A DNA stretch of 58,900 bases from Desulfuromonas sp. (GCA_002869695.1 PKUD01000170.1:1-58900), one strand, 5' to 3'. Numbered from the stretch's first letter, positions 7,201 through 17,313 are shown. The notes: generated from the sequence alone by a model not told the origin. Numbers and translations: made by a program.

Positions 7201-8423
7201 GGCTGAACCCGCGCCCGGCGCAGCAGATCCCCCGCTTCAGCCCAGTCGGGCAGCTTTAACCTGACTTGCGCATTCGGCTGGCTGAGCGGTTGTTCGCCCC
7301 CCTGCAAATCAGTAATTCGCTCGATGCGAAACATCTGCTGCCGCATGGACGGAGCAATCAGTTCGACCTCATCGCCGCGCATAAAACGGTTCTTACCATC
7401 TATGTACAGCCCACCCTCCCCCTGGCGAACCACACCGATATAATCGTGGCTTCTGATGTAGTGGGTATCGACAGGATTAATCTTGGCATCCTCACGGCCA
7501 AAGAGAAAACCGGTATCATAGGGACGATGGCTGACCATTTCCAGCTCCTGCCCCCAAAGCGGATCATACGTGTCGTCTCCTGACAAAATCCGGTCAAGCG
7601 CAGCCCGGTAGACGCGCGTCGTCGCCGCGACATAGTAGATCGTCTTCATCCTCCCCTCAATTTTGAAGCTGGAGATTCCCGCATCCACCAGGAGTGGAAG
7701 ATGCTCGATCAGACAAAGGTCACGACTGTTAAAGAGATAACTACCGCGGTCATCCTCCGCGAAATCCATCTCCTCGCCCGGACGCATTTCTTCAACCAAT
7801 GAGTAGTTCCAGCGACAGGGCTGTGCGCAATCACCGCGATTGGCGCTGCGGCCGAGCAGGGCTGCTGAGAGCAGGCAGCGCCCGGAGTAGGCGACACACA
7901 TGGCACCATGAACGAAACATTCCAGCTCCACCTCTGTCGCAGCGGAAAAGTGGCGGATATCGTTGAGGGTCAACTCACGGGCCAGATTGACCCGACAGGC
8001 CCCATTCTGCCGCCAGAACTCGGCCGCAGCCGGGTTGCAGGTATTCGCCTGAGTAGACACATGAATGGGCCGCTGCGGATCAACCTGGCGCACCTGAGCA
8101 AGCACCCCTGGATCGGCGACAATATAGGCATCCAGTTCCAGAGGTCGCAGCTCTTCAAGCAGGAGGTTCAGATCTCCGAATTCTCCTGGTTGGAGGGACG
8201 CATTCAGAGTGAGATAAAGTCGGACACCTGCTGCTGCAGTCAAAGCTCTGGCCCGACATAATTCGTCCAGGCTAAAATTACCTGCATTGGCACGCAACCC
8301 GAAAGCACCTGCTCCGAGATAGACCGCATCCGCACCATAGCGAATTGCTGTCTGCAGTTTTTCCAGATCACCGGCCGGAACCAGCAATTCATACTGTTTT
8401 TTTCTGAGACTCTTCAATATCAA
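7197..8423 (-). CDS. trhP: U32 family protein, probable tRNA U34 hydroxylation enzyme (TrhP/YegQ type)
   Basis: A 408-residue U32 peptidase-family protein. It begins ELLVPAGDLEKLQTAIRYG (12-30) and contains the family signature ECFVHGAMCVAYSGRCLLS (168-186). Cysteines at 169, 176, 183, 199 and 203 could hold an iron-sulfur cluster. NRGDCAQPCRW and FKIEGRMK are also conserved. Although named peptidases, characterised members such as E. coli TrhP and RlhA hydroxylate RNA bases using prephenate-derived chemistry; TrhP makes 5-hydroxyuridine at tRNA position 34. Length and architecture fit TrhP better than RlhA, but the choice is tentative. The likely start is TTG 8423, with a GGGGGTG stretch just before it. 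It is coupled to the M48 gene. Confidence 0.8.
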   Translation of the reverse strand: MILKSLRKKQYELLVPAGDLEKLQTAIRYGADAVYLGAGAFGLRANAGNFSLDELCRARALTAAAGVRLYLTLNASLQPGEFGDLNLLLEELRPLELDAYIVADPGVLAQVRQVDPQRPIHVSTQANTCNPAAAEFWRQNGACRVNLARELTLNDIRHFSAATEVELECFVHGAMCVAYSGRCLLSAALLGRSANRGDCAQPCRWNYSLVEEMRPGEEMDFAEDDRGSYLFNSRDLCLIEHLPLLVDAGISSFKIEGRMKTIYYVAATTRVYRAALDRILSGDDTYDPLWGQELEMVSHRPYDTGFLFGREDAKINPVDTHYIRSHDYIGVVRQGEGGLYIDGKNRFMRGDEVELIAPSMRQQMFRIERITDLQGGEQPLSQPNAQVRLKLPDWAEAGDLLRRARVQP

Positions 8424-8554
8424 ACACCCCCAGGAAGATCAATTTCTCTCCAAGCCGCATAGCCCCACGGAATACGGGAGCATAACATAACCGAAAATCA
8501 GGCGCAGCAGCCAACTTTTCCCGCTGAAGAACAGCTGACAGTGATCATTCAAAC

Positions 8555-8581
8555 TTGACAACCTCCTAATAAGTCTATAAT
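8555..8581 (+). promoter_or_regulatory. Sigma-70-type promoter of the CpoB-like gene
   Basis: TTGACA (8555-8560) and TATAAT (8576-8581) are both perfect consensus hexamers, but the spacer is only 15 bases, shorter than the usual 17. They lie 30 bases upstream of the start at 8612, and GGGGA precedes that ATG. Confidence 0.6.
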
Positions 8582-8611
8582 TTTTACGAAATCACTAAAA
8601 TCAGGGGACAA

Positions 8612-9322
8612 ATGAAACCTACAACGCCCAACTCGTTGGAATGGCGGCAGCTTGTTGTCACGACACTTACCTTACTGCTGACAATACTATTGGCTGCCTG
8701 CGCTCCGCCATCTCCAACGGACCCGACACTGGACAGCAAACTGAACAGCTTGCAGCAACAGCAGCAACAGCAGCAGCAGATGTTGGTTCAACTTCAGCAA
8801 CAACTGGAGCAACTCCAGCAACAACTCACACGTCAACCCCCGATCGCTGCCAGCACGGAAGTCGAGAGACGGCCAGCAGAGCCGGCAACCGGAAGAGACC
8901 AAAAGCCCGAGAGCCAACTCCCGGCAGAGGCGGGTGACGTGACTATTATGCTTGAGTCTGCCGGGCTTTACCTGGAGGCATTCTCGGCCCTGACGATGGG
9001 CCGCTATGCACAGGCCGGCAACAGCTTCAGTGACTTTCTTTCACGCTACGCTGATCATCGCTATGCAAACAACGCCCGCTACTGGCTGGCCGAATCCGAG
9101 ATGGCCCGTGGGCTCCAGCAGCAGGCACTGAACAACCTACTCCTGGTTGCCAACGACACCGGGCAAACCGGCAAAGCACCTGCCGCCCTTGCCCGACTGG
9201 CTGAAATCTACCAACAGCAGAACATGCAACAACAAGCGGAAACAATTCTCCACCAGTTGCGCACCCGATTTCCGCAAAGTCGGGAAGCACAACTCTTTAA
9301 CCGGAGTGATCAGGCTCAATGA
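8612..9322 (+). CDS. CpoB/YbgF-like TPR lipoprotein
   Basis: A 236-residue exported protein. A long signal ends in the lipobox ILLAAC (Cys30). Residues 45-73 are a Gln-rich coiled coil, including a run of nine glutamines. The C-terminal half, from about 110, holds TPR-like helices (YLEAFSALTMGRYAQAGNSF and ARLAEIYQQQNMQQQAETIL). This is the architecture of CpoB/YbgF, the Tol-Pal partner that coordinates septal peptidoglycan synthesis with outer-membrane constriction: coiled-coil trimerisation region plus TPR. No tol-pal genes are adjacent, so a generic TPR lipoprotein remains possible. The LysM protein downstream also points to a cell-envelope role. Confidence 0.75.
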   Translation: MKPTTPNSLEWRQLVVTTLTLLLTILLAACAPPSPTDPTLDSKLNSLQQQQQQQQQMLVQLQQQLEQLQQQLTRQPPIAASTEVERRPAEPATGRDQKPESQLPAEAGDVTIMLESAGLYLEAFSALTMGRYAQAGNSFSDFLSRYADHRYANNARYWLAESEMARGLQQQALNNLLLVANDTGQTGKAPAALARLAEIYQQQNMQQQAETILHQLRTRFPQSREAQLFNRSDQAQ

Positions 9323-9370
9323 TCCGCTGGATCATTAAAGAGCGGCCGACTCCGCGACATGAGGGAATCG

Positions 9371-10405
9371 ATGACTAAACAGATCTGCACCTGGCTATCG
9401 CTGTTGACCCTGATGCTGACAATGGGTTTCGCCCTGCCGACCTTTGCGCTGGAGCAGGAACAGACCTACATCATTAAGAAGGGGGATACTCTCTGGGGGA
9501 TTTCAGAACGTTTTATCAACGATCCCTACTACTGGCCCAACCTCTGGGCCAACAACCCGGATATCACCAATCCGCACCTGATTTATCCCGGCGACGAGAT
9601 TCGGATTTTCGGTGGACGGATGGTCCTGGTCCCGACATATCCCTCCGGTAAAGTGGCAGAGCAGCAGGAAACTCCAGTCACAGAAACCGCACCTGCCGCC
9701 AAAGTAAAACCTGCAGTCGTGGAGAAAACTACGCTTAAAACCGGTGGCGGCAGTGAGGGGTTCATCCACGCGGGGGAAAAACCTCTCGGCATTATTGTCG
9801 ACTCGGTCGACAACCGGTCACTGCTGACTGAAGGCGATACGGTTTTTCTCAAGATGAATGATCCTGCTGTGGTCAGCGTCGGAGACACATACGGGCTCTA
9901 TGAGAGAGGGGAAAAAGTGATCCACCCGACAACCGGTGAGAGCTATGGGAACATGATGCACGATCTCGGCTACCTCCAGGTGACCAGTCTCCAGGGCAAA
10001 ATCGTGACCGCGAAGATCGGTAAGGTGTTCCGCGAAGTCGAGCGGGGTGCAGAACTGTATGACTACGTCCCGCCGGTCATGGAGATTTCGCTGAAAAAGG
10101 CAAAGAACGAGCTGGAGGGCCATATTCTGGCGACCCAGGCGGAAAAACTGACCCAGGGACAGCATGACGTCGTCTTTGTCGACCTCGGTCTCGAGGACGG
10201 ACTGAACGTCGGCAACATGCTCTACATTACCCGGCCGAGAACCGTCACAGAAAAAAGCCTTTTGACACCGGACACGCAACTGCCCGACGATCTGCTTGGC
10301 GCAGCGGTGATTATCGAGTCACGGGCAAAAACTGCGGCGGCCCTCATCGTTAAAAGTGTCAAGACCATCTACCGCGGCGACCAGGTCCTGTCGATTACTG
10401 AATAG
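9371..10405 (+). CDS. LysM-domain exported protein
   Basis: A 344-residue protein with a cleavable signal (MTKQICTWLSLLTLML to about TFALE, residue 28). One LysM domain at residues 32-79 includes YIIKKGDTLWGISERF and a PGDEI ending, which binds peptidoglycan glycan strands. The rest is mostly beta-type sequence, with two segments about exported complexity (around 130-210 and 240-340) of unknown fold. ATG 9371 was chosen because GAGGGA lies just before it; ATG 9359 has no such site. It follows the CpoB-like gene by 48 bases and precedes dprA. A clear terminator follows, so it closes its own transcript. Confidence 0.8.
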   Translation: MTKQICTWLSLLTLMLTMGFALPTFALEQEQTYIIKKGDTLWGISERFINDPYYWPNLWANNPDITNPHLIYPGDEIRIFGGRMVLVPTYPSGKVAEQQETPVTETAPAAKVKPAVVEKTTLKTGGGSEGFIHAGEKPLGIIVDSVDNRSLLTEGDTVFLKMNDPAVVSVGDTYGLYERGEKVIHPTTGESYGNMMHDLGYLQVTSLQGKIVTAKIGKVFREVERGAELYDYVPPVMEISLKKAKNELEGHILATQAEKLTQGQHDVVFVDLGLEDGLNVGNMLYITRPRTVTEKSLLTPDTQLPDDLLGAAVIIESRAKTAAALIVKSVKTIYRGDQVLSITE

Positions 10406-10434
10406 TCTTAACGCACAACTGGCATGTCTGAAAG

Positions 10435-10464
10435 AGGATTGAACCCGGTTCAATCCTTTTTCTT
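10435..10464 (+). terminator. Rho-independent terminator after LysM gene
   Basis: AGGATTGAA (10435-10443) pairs perfectly with TTCAATCCT (10449-10457) around CCCGG, followed by a T-rich tail TTTTTCTTT. It lies 30 bases beyond the LysM stop codon and before dprA. Confidence 0.85.
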
Positions 10465-10493
10465 TATTCGCAGAACATTTCCGGAGGGGGAAA

Positions 10494-11588
10494 ATGTTTC
10501 ATCACAACGAAGATCTTCTCAGGCTCCACCTGGTTCCCGGGCTGGGGCGCAACTCACTGTTCAAACTCAGAGAACGCTTCGGCTCTTTCGCAGCGGCACT
10601 CACCGCAACTCCGGCCCAATTGCAACAACGCGGAGAAATTCCGCCAGCGGTCATCGCTGCCCTTGGACATCTGGATGAGGAGAGGTTCCGTCAGGCACGC
10701 AGGCAGATGGAGCAACTTGAGGTCCGCCTGATATCCTACTGGGACGATGAGTACCCGGCACCCCTTAAACAGATTCATGATCCACCGGCCCTGCTTTACC
10801 TGCGCGGCAGGCTGCCGGAGAATGACGCCTTTGCGATCGTAGGATCACGTCTCGCGACCGCTGGAGGGCTGCAGCTCACCCGAGAAATCGCCTCCCAAAT
10901 TGCCTCACGGGGGATCACGATTGTCAGCGGCCTGGCACGGGGGATCGATACCGCAGCCCATCTTGGCGCCCTGGATGAAAAAGGCGCCACTATCGCCGTG
11001 CTCGGCTGCGGGATTGACCGGGTCTACCCTCCGGAAAACGGCCGACTTTTTCATCGGATCCTGGAAAAAAATGCGATTATTTCTGAATTTCCCCCTGGAA
11101 CACCGCCCTTGGCAGGTCACTTCCCCGGCCGTAACCGGATCATCAGCGGTCTCAGCCGCGGGGTCCTGGTAGTTGAAGCGGCATCTGGAAGCGGTTCACT
11201 GATCACCAGCGAGTTCGCACTGGAACAGGGCCGGGAGGTTTTTGCGGTGCCAGGATCAGTCAAACACAGAACCAGCAGCGGACCCAACCAGCTGCTCAAG
11301 GAGGGGGCTGTGCTGGTCACCGATGCAGACGATATTCTGCACCTGCTCTGGCCGAAGCTCCCTGCAGGAAAACAGCAGAAATCGGACACCGAATTCATTA
11401 AGGGGCTTGACATCAGGCAGCGAAGCGTCTATCAACTGCTTGACACAGACCCTCAACATATCGACGAAATCGGCCGGAAATGCAACTTGACTCCCATGGA
11501 CGTTTCGGCTATTTTACTCGACCTAGAACTCCAGGGAGGAGTGCAGGCTCTGCCCGGTCGCTATTATATCCGTGGCCAGTTGCCATAG
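10494..11588 (+). CDS. dprA: DNA-processing protein DprA
   Basis: A 364-residue DprA/Smf protein. The N-terminal region (to about residue 70) has helix-hairpin-helix/SAM-like character. The Rossmann-like DNA-binding core begins at FAIVGSRLATAGG and includes TIVSGLARGIDTAAHLGAL, TIAVLGCGIDRVYPPEN and ITSEFALEQGREVFAVPGS, all strongly conserved. The last 70 residues look like the C-terminal winged-helix domain. DprA loads RecA on incoming single-stranded DNA during natural transformation. GGAGGGGG lies before ATG 10494. The next gene, smg, follows after 9 bases. With the helix-hairpin-helix gene at 27.6 kb it hints at transformation ability, though dprA is also common in non-competent species. 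Confidence 0.95.
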   Translation: MFHHNEDLLRLHLVPGLGRNSLFKLRERFGSFAAALTATPAQLQQRGEIPPAVIAALGHLDEERFRQARRQMEQLEVRLISYWDDEYPAPLKQIHDPPALLYLRGRLPENDAFAIVGSRLATAGGLQLTREIASQIASRGITIVSGLARGIDTAAHLGALDEKGATIAVLGCGIDRVYPPENGRLFHRILEKNAIISEFPPGTPPLAGHFPGRNRIISGLSRGVLVVEAASGSGSLITSEFALEQGREVFAVPGSVKHRTSSGPNQLLKEGAVLVTDADDILHLLWPKLPAGKQQKSDTEFIKGLDIRQRSVYQLLDTDPQHIDEIGRKCNLTPMDVSAILLDLELQGGVQALPGRYYIRGQLP

Positions 11589-11597
11589 CGAGGTTTA

Positions 11598-12077
11598 GTG
11601 CGCGAACGAGTCCTGGCAATCGTTAACCTGATTGCTAAATATGTGCTGGGAACCGATGACGCTCCGATCAGTGAGCAGGAACTGGTAACGGAACTGCTGT
11701 CGGTCGGATTTGAGGCTGAGGAGATCAGTGATGCCTTCTCCTGGATGGAAGCTGTCGCGCTACAGCCTTCTCCGGCCGCAAAGACTGAACCGGTCGCGCT
11801 GGAACAACCGACATATCGTATTTTCAGTCGTGAAGAACGACAGGCCCTGGAACCGGAGGCCCTTGGTTTTCTGGTTCGCCTGAGAACTCTCGGAATTCTC
11901 TCCGACGCGGCTCAGGAAGAGGTGATCGAGCGTGCAGTGCAGTCTGCTGAAGACCCGATCAGCCTTCAGGAAGTCAAGCTGATTGCCGCCCTGACCCTGC
12001 TGTCCAATTCAAGCAACCTGTGGCAGCGAGAAATCGACTGTTTTTTTGACAGCGACTGGACACGCATTTATCATTGA
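11598..12077 (+). CDS. smg: Smg/DUF494 family protein
   Basis: A 159-residue protein matching Smg (DUF494): it starts RERVLAIVNLIAKYVL, has ELLSVGFEAEEISDAFSWME in the middle, and later the conserved EALGFLVRLRTLGILSDAAQEEVIERA. In many proteobacteria it lies directly after dprA, as here, and ahead of topA. The function is unknown, although an all-helical fold is predicted for the family. The start is GTG 11598, preceded by GCGAGG. It probably shares the dprA transcript, which ends at the hairpin just downstream. Confidence 0.88.
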   Translation: MRERVLAIVNLIAKYVLGTDDAPISEQELVTELLSVGFEAEEISDAFSWMEAVALQPSPAAKTEPVALEQPTYRIFSREERQALEPEALGFLVRLRTLGILSDAAQEEVIERAVQSAEDPISLQEVKLIAALTLLSNSSNLWQREIDCFFDSDWTRIYH

Positions 12078-12085
12078 CCCGAACG

Positions 12086-12111
12086 GGCTGCGCCACTGCC
12101 GCAGCCTTTTT
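12086..12111 (+). terminator. Rho-independent terminator after smg
   Basis: GGCTGCG (12086-12092) pairs with CGCAGCC (12100-12106) across a 7-base loop and is followed by TTTTT. It begins 9 bases after the smg stop codon and separates dprA-smg from topA. Confidence 0.8.
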
Positions 12112-12157
12112 AATTCGGGCATCTGTAAAATTCATTTCAAACTCAAACGAGGATCGA

Positions 12158-14551
12158 ATGGCACAATCGCTGGTGATTGTTGAATCGCCCGCCAAGGCGA
12201 AAACCATAGAGAAATTTCTCGGCAAGGGCTACAAGGTTCTGGCCTCCTATGGGCACGTGCGAGCGCTGCCCAGCAAGCAGGGGTCCGTCGACATTGAGCA
12301 TGACTTTGCCCCCAAATATCACGTTCTGCCGGAAAGCAAGAAACATATCGACCAGCTGAAAAAAGAGCTGGCCAAAAGTGACGAACTGATTCTCGCAACG
12401 GACCTCGACCGAGAAGGGGAAGCGATTGCCTGGCATCTGTTGGAAGCTCTCGGCATCGATGAGGCGGCCGACAAGCCAAAGGTCAAACGGGTAACCTTCC
12501 ACGAGATTACCAAGCCGGCAATAGATGCCGCCATGGCCAGTCCCCGCCGGATTGCCCGCGACCTGGTCGACGCCCAGCAGGCCCGTTCCATTTTGGACTA
12601 TCTGGTCGGATTCAATCTCTCCCCATTCCTGTGGAAAAAAATTCGCTATGGACTTTCTGCGGGGCGGGTTCAGTCCGTGGCTTTGCGCCTGATCTGTGAG
12701 CGTGAAAATGACATTGAGGCCTTCAACCCTAAGGAATACTGGACCATTGAGGCCCTACTGACAAACGCTGAAAAGGTCAGTTTCAGTGCCAAATTGCACA
12801 GTCGTGATGGGAAAAAACTCGACAAATTTGACCTTGGCAATCAACAGCAGGCTGATGCGGTCATGACCGACCTGCAGGAGGCGGAATTCCGGGTTGAAAA
12901 ACTTGAACAGAAAGAACGCAAGCGCAACCCGGCTCCCCCCTTCACCACCAGTACCCTGCAGCAGGAGGCCAGTCGCAAGCTCGGCTTTTCCGCGCGCAAA
13001 ACCATGTCGACCGCGCAGAAACTATACGAAGGCATCGATATCGGCAATGGCAGCCAGGGTCTGATCACCTACATGCGAACCGACTCCGTCGCCCTCTCCC
13101 CCCTGGCGACAGGGGAAGCGCATGATGTCATCTGCCAGCTTTACGGCAAGGAGTTCGCACTCGACAAGCCGCGGGTGTTCCGCAGCAAGAGCAAGAACGC
13201 CCAGGAAGCACACGAAGCGGTCCGACCGACATCGATTGCTCACACCCCGGATCAGATCAAAAAGTCCCTGACGTCCGACCAGTTCCGGCTCTATCAGCTG
13301 ATCTGGAAGCGGACCGTCGCTTCGCAGATGGCCCAGGCAATCTTTGATGCCACCAGCATTGATATCTCCGCGGGAGACAACTACGGTTTTCGGGCCAGCG
13401 GTCAGGTGATCCGCTTCCCCGGCTTTATGGCTCTCTACATTGAAGGGACTGACAACGGCGATGACGAGAACAAGGAAGGCCTGCTGCCAAAATTAAATAC
13501 CGGAGAACGTCTCAATCGAGACAAGCTCCTCCCGGAGCAGCACTTCACCCAGCCCCCGCCCCGGTTCACCGAGGCGAGTCTGGTCAAGACCCTGGAGGAA
13601 TACGGTATCGGTCGACCCTCCACCTATGCCAGTATCATGAATACCCTGGTAACGAGAAAATACGTTCGCTTGGAAAAGCGCACATTTTTCCCGGAAGATA
13701 CCGGACGGGTCGTCTCCAAGCTGCTGGTTGACCACTTCAGCCAATATGTCGATTACGATTTCACGGCCGAGCTTGAAGAAGACCTTGATGCCATCTCGCG
13801 TGGTGAGAAAACCTGGGTTCCTTCTGTCAAGCAGTTCTGGGATCCCTTCATTGCCCTGCTGCAGCAGAAGGACAAGGAAGTCAGCAAGGCGGACGTCACG
13901 ACCGAAAAAACCGACAAAATCTGCCCCGATTGCGGTAAAGAGCTGGTCATCAAGCTGGGCCGCTCGGGCCGATTCCTGGCGTGTTCTGGTTTTCCCGACT
14001 GCCGCCACACCGAACCCCTCAATGGAGACGGCGAACCGGCCGAAGAACCGGTCATGTCGGATGAAACATGCGACAAGTGCGGGGCCGGAATGCTGATCAA
14101 GCTGGGCCGCTATGGCAAATTTCTGGCCTGCAGTGCCTATCCGGACTGCAAGAATATTCAACCGCTGGAAAAGCCGAAATCGCTCGATATCCCCTGTCCA
14201 CAGTGCAAAGAAGGGGAAATGATGGAGAAGAAGAGCCGCTACGGAAAGATCTTCTACTCCTGCAACCGTTACCCGAAGTGCAAGTACGCCCTGTGGAATC
14301 CTCCGAAAAAAGAGGCATGCCCGAAGTGCGGCTGGCCACTGACCGAGATCAAGACCACCAAGCGATGGGGAACGGTTCAACGCTGTCCCCAGGAAGAGTG
14401 TGATTGGGAAAAAGAACTGATCCCGCCGGAAAAAAAACCGGCCGCAAAAAAGGCATCGAACACAAAGAAAACCACGACCAAGAAGGCTGCTGCAAAGAAA
14501 CCGGCGGCGAAAAAAACTCCGGCTAAAAAGACGGCAAAAAAGGACGCCTGA
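12158..14551 (+). CDS. topA: DNA topoisomerase I
   Basis: A 797-residue type IA topoisomerase, which relaxes negative supercoils. The Toprim domain is N-terminal: [18 protein letters not shown] at 4-21 and [15 protein letters not shown] with the metal-binding DxD. The catalytic tyrosine is Tyr305 in [10 protein letters not shown]. After the core come four C4 zinc ribbons, each starting CPxC or CxxC, between about residues 587 and 755. A lysine/alanine-rich tail of roughly 35 residues ends the protein and resembles histone H1. ATG 12158 follows CGAGGATCGA; an in-frame start 84 bases upstream would run through the smg terminator. It is bounded by terminators on both sides, so it is monocistronic. 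Confidence 0.97.
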   Translation: MAQSLVIVESPAKAKTIEKFLGKGYKVLASYGHVRALPSKQGSVDIEHDFAPKYHVLPESKKHIDQLKKELAKSDELILATDLDREGEAIAWHLLEALGIDEAADKPKVKRVTFHEITKPAIDAAMASPRRIARDLVDAQQARSILDYLVGFNLSPFLWKKIRYGLSAGRVQSVALRLICERENDIEAFNPKEYWTIEALLTNAEKVSFSAKLHSRDGKKLDKFDLGNQQQADAVMTDLQEAEFRVEKLEQKERKRNPAPPFTTSTLQQEASRKLGFSARKTMSTAQKLYEGIDIGNGSQGLITYMRTDSVALSPLATGEAHDVICQLYGKEFALDKPRVFRSKSKNAQEAHEAVRPTSIAHTPDQIKKSLTSDQFRLYQLIWKRTVASQMAQAIFDATSIDISAGDNYGFRASGQVIRFPGFMALYIEGTDNGDDENKEGLLPKLNTGERLNRDKLLPEQHFTQPPPRFTEASLVKTLEEYGIGRPSTYASIMNTLVTRKYVRLEKRTFFPEDTGRVVSKLLVDHFSQYVDYDFTAELEEDLDAISRGEKTWVPSVKQFWDPFIALLQQKDKEVSKADVTTEKTDKICPDCGKELVIKLGRSGRFLACSGFPDCRHTEPLNGDGEPAEEPVMSDETCDKCGAGMLIKLGRYGKFLACSAYPDCKNIQPLEKPKSLDIPCPQCKEGEMMEKKSRYGKIFYSCNRYPKCKYALWNPPKKEACPKCGWPLTEIKTTKRWGTVQRCPQEECDWEKELIPPEKKPAAKKASNTKKTTTKKAAAKKPAAKKTPAKKTAKKDA

Positions 14552-14575
14552 GAATAGATCAGACAGGGTACAATT

Positions 14576-14608
14576 AACCGGTCGAACCAACAGGTTCGAC
14601 CGGTTTTT
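14576..14608 (+). terminator. Rho-independent terminator after topA
   Basis: AACCGGTCGAACC (14576-14588) pairs perfectly with GGTTCGACCGGTT (14593-14605) around AACA, and the T-run extends to 14608. The 13-bp stem is one of the strongest in the window. Confidence 0.9.
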
Positions 14609-14678
14609 GCTTTTGCGAACAACATCGTTCATGTGTCGAGGCACCGCGAAACAGCGTGACCGGACAGGAAAAAATAAA

Positions 14679-16016
14679 ATGGAAATTTCAATTATCGGTG
14701 CAGGGTTAGCCGGATGTGAAGCGGCCTGGCAGGCGGCCAAAGAAGGGTGCAGGGTCAGGCTCTTTGAAATGAAACCGCTGCGCTTCTCTCCAGCGCATGA
14801 GAGTGAAAATCTGGCGGAACTGGTCTGTTCCAACAGCCTGCGCGGAACAGGTATGAATAACGCTGTCGGCTGCCTGAAGGAGGAGATGCGACGGATCGGT
14901 TCGCTGTTCATTGAAGCGGCCGATGCCACTGCAGTTCCGGCAGGTGGCGCATTGGCGGTTGATCGCGATGAATTCTCCAGATACATCAGCGACAGAATCA
15001 CTGCTGCCCCCAACATCGAACTGATCCGTGAAGAAATTCACAGACTGCCGACTGAAGGAACCACCATTCTGGCCAGCGGACCTCTCACCTCCGACCCGCT
15101 TTCGGCGGATCTTGCCAGGCTGGTAGGCAGCGAGCATCTCTACTTTTACGATGCCATCGCCCCGATCGTTGAGGCCGACTCCATCGATTATGACATCGCC
15201 TGGCGGGCATCGCGCTACGACAAGGGGGGTGCGGACTATCTCAACTGCCCACTGAGCAGGGAAGAATACGACATCTTTGTCCAGGCACTGCTTGATGCCG
15301 ACAAGCTTGCCGGGCGTGAGTTCGAGAAGTTAGTCCACTTCGAAGGGTGTATGCCGATCGAGGAGATGGCTGCCCGCGGTCCGCAGACTCTCGCCTTCGG
15401 ACCGATGAAGCCGGTTGGTCTGCCCGATCCACGAACCGGGAAAACCCCGTATGCGGTCATCCAACTGCGCCAGGACAACCGCCATGCGACCCTGTTTAAT
15501 CTGGTCGGCTTCCAGACCCGCTTGACCCATCCGGAACAACAACGGATTTTCCGCACGATTCCCGGCCTGCAGAACGCCAGATTCGCCCGTTTGGGAAGCA
15601 TGCATCGTAATACCTTCATCAATGCGCCAAGCAGTTTGACCCCCAACCTGCAGCTACAACGGGCCGAACATATATTTCTTGGTGGTCAGATCAGCGGGGT
15701 TGAAGGCTATGTCGAATCGGCCGCCTGCGGCCTGCTTGCAGGGATTTTTGCCAGCTATCATTTGCGTGGCGAACAGGTGCCGCAACCGCCATCAGTCACC
15801 GCGCTCGGCGCCCTTATGACCCACCTGACAGAAGCTGATCCGGAAAACTTCCAGCCGATGAACGTCAACTATGGCCTCTTCCCACCACTGCAGCTCGAAC
15901 GGAAAATGAAGCGGGCCGACCGCCGCCTGGCCATGGCACAGCGAGCGCTCGAGGCATTACCTGGGTGGTGGAAACCAATCAATGACCGCAGAGAAGAAAG
16001 ACATTCCCATGACTGA
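14679..16016 (+). CDS. trmFO: Folate/FAD-dependent tRNA U54 methyltransferase TrmFO
   Basis: A 445-residue flavoprotein that makes 5-methyluridine (ribothymidine) at position 54 of tRNA, using methylenetetrahydrofolate as carbon donor. The FAD-binding glycine motif is at the very start ([14 protein letters not shown], residues 5-18). Conserved blocks [42 protein letters not shown] and [16 protein letters not shown] follow. The last is the GidA/TrmFO signature; the length of about 445 separates it from the longer MnmG. ATG 14679 follows ACAGGAA. It is the first gene of a tightly packed run with maf, yggS, gph and a transporter. Confidence 0.95.
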   Translation: MEISIIGAGLAGCEAAWQAAKEGCRVRLFEMKPLRFSPAHESENLAELVCSNSLRGTGMNNAVGCLKEEMRRIGSLFIEAADATAVPAGGALAVDRDEFSRYISDRITAAPNIELIREEIHRLPTEGTTILASGPLTSDPLSADLARLVGSEHLYFYDAIAPIVEADSIDYDIAWRASRYDKGGADYLNCPLSREEYDIFVQALLDADKLAGREFEKLVHFEGCMPIEEMAARGPQTLAFGPMKPVGLPDPRTGKTPYAVIQLRQDNRHATLFNLVGFQTRLTHPEQQRIFRTIPGLQNARFARLGSMHRNTFINAPSSLTPNLQLQRAEHIFLGGQISGVEGYVESAACGLLAGIFASYHLRGEQVPQPPSVTALGALMTHLTEADPENFQPMNVNYGLFPPLQLERKMKRADRRLAMAQRALEALPGWWKPINDRREERHSHD

Positions 16017-16596
16017 CACCATCATCCTTGCATCTGCCTCTCCTCGCCGCAAGGAGTTACTTGAACAGATCGGCCTTGAGTTCCAGGTAATTCCCAGCCG
16101 GGCGGAAGAGTTCATCCTTGAAAAGGAATCACCGGAGGAGCATGTTATACGCCTCAGTCTCGACAAGGCACATGAGGTGGCAAGACGTAACGGGGTTGAC
16201 GGCCGCTGGATTATTGGCAGTGATACCATTGTCCTGTGCGCCGGACAGATTCTCGGCAAGCCGACCGATGAAGAGCATGCCAAGAAGATGCTGCAGATGC
16301 TCTCCGGGCGCAAGCACCGGGTCCTTTCCGGATATGCTATCCTTGACCTTAAAACAGGGAAACAACGGGCGGAGGCGGTCAGCACAGATGTCCGTTTCCG
16401 TGAATTGACAGACCGGGAAATCGCGCGCTACATTGCCAGTGGAGAACCGGCCGACAAAGCCGGCGCCTACGCTATCCAGGGGTTAGGGGTCTGTTTCGTA
16501 GCCGGTATTGCAGGCAGCTACACCAATGTCGTCGGCCTGCCCCTGTGTCGACTGACCCTGGCGCTGAAAGAACTCGGCGTCCCTCTGCCGATTTAA
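16009..16596 (+). CDS. maf: Maf-like nucleotide pyrophosphatase
   Basis: A 195-residue Maf/HAM1-fold protein. [17 protein letters not shown] at the N-terminus is the Maf signature, followed by [25 protein letters not shown] and [25 protein letters not shown], with the catalytic Asp in [13 protein letters not shown] closes the active site. This pattern is typical of the YhdE subgroup, which hydrolyses dTTP/UTP and modified pyrimidine nucleotides and acts as a house-cleaning enzyme. I chose ATG 16009, matching the family's start and overlapping trmFO by 8 bases. ATG 15982 would add nine residues and is preceded by a GGTGG. Confidence 0.92.
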   Translation: MTDTIILASASPRRKELLEQIGLEFQVIPSRAEEFILEKESPEEHVIRLSLDKAHEVARRNGVDGRWIIGSDTIVLCAGQILGKPTDEEHAKKMLQMLSGRKHRVLSGYAILDLKTGKQRAEAVSTDVRFRELTDREIARYIASGEPADKAGAYAIQGLGVCFVAGIAGSYTNVVGLPLCRLTLALKELGVPLPI

Positions 16597-16611
16597 TTCC
16601 GGGAGTTGCAG

Positions 16612-17313
16612 ATGATCGATATTGCCGCCAACCTTGCTGTCATTCATGAACGGATCAACGCCGCCTGTAAGAGGGTTGCACGTGACCCGGACACAGTGCG
16701 CCTGATAGCGGTTTCCAAGGTCAAACCGGCGGAGCTGATCGAAGCGGCCTGGCAGGCCGGGCAGCAGCTGTTCGGGGAGAGTTACGTTCAGGAGTTTCGT
16801 GACAAAGCACCGCTGGTCTCCTCGCCCGTCGAATGGCACTATATCGGTGGACTGCAGAGCAACAAGGTCAAGTACCTGCGCAGCAAAGTTGCGATGATCC
16901 ACTCGGTAGACCGGCTCTCGCTGGCCCAGGAAATAGATCGCCAGTGGACCAAGGAAGAGACTCCTGCCAATATCCTGCTGCAGGTCAACCTCGGCAGGGA
17001 AGCGAGCAAGTCCGGCTGCACGGAGGAGCAGCTCGAAGCGTTTACCCGACAGGTGGTGCAGCTGCCGAATCTGCGCATCCGCGGCCTGATGACCCTGCCG
17101 CCTAATTTTACCGACCCTGAAGCGGTGCGTCCCTACTTTCGTCGTCTGCGCGAACTCGCCAAGCAACTGGACGGATTGCAACTACCGAATCTCGCAATGC
17201 GCGAGCTGTCGATGGGGATGAGTGGCGACTTCGAGGTGGCTATCGAAGAGGGGGCAACCCTGGTGCGGATCGGTACTGCGATCTTCGGCGAACGGGTCAG
17301 GAAGAGCGGATGA
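16612..17313 (+). CDS. yggS: PLP homeostasis protein YggS
   Basis: A 233-residue YggS/PROSC (COG0325) protein, a single-domain alanine-racemase-fold barrel that binds pyridoxal phosphate and keeps PLP and amino-acid pools in balance. The PLP lysine is in LIAVSKVKPAELI near residue 35-40. Other conserved parts are GESYVQEF, WHYIGGLQSNKVKYL, IHSVDRLSLA, LQVNLGREASKSG and LSMGMSGDFEVAIEEGATLVRIGTAIFG. ATG 16612 is preferred to TTG 16606 because GGGAG sits seven bases before it. The stop overlaps the gph start in an ATGA arrangement. Confidence 0.95.
   Translation: MIDIAANLAVIHERINAACKRVARDPDTVRLIAVSKVKPAELIEAAWQAGQQLFGESYVQEFRDKAPLVSSPVEWHYIGGLQSNKVKYLRSKVAMIHSVDRLSLAQEIDRQWTKEETPANILLQVNLGREASKSGCTEEQLEAFTRQVVQLPNLRIRGLMTLPPNFTDPEAVRPYFRRLRELAKQLDGLQLPNLAMRELSMGMSGDFEVAIEEGATLVRIGTAIFGERVRKSG

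Noticed and set aside
8750-8830. CAG/CAA-rich stretch as a microsatellite or CRISPR-like repeat
   Set aside because: It lies inside the CpoB-like coding frame and encodes the Gln-rich coiled coil normal for such proteins.
13493-15016. Long minus-strand open frame of 507 codons across the topA end and trmFO start
   Set aside because: It is antisense to topA and trmFO, crosses the strong terminator between them, and has Arg/Ser/Phe-rich composition typical of a shadow frame.
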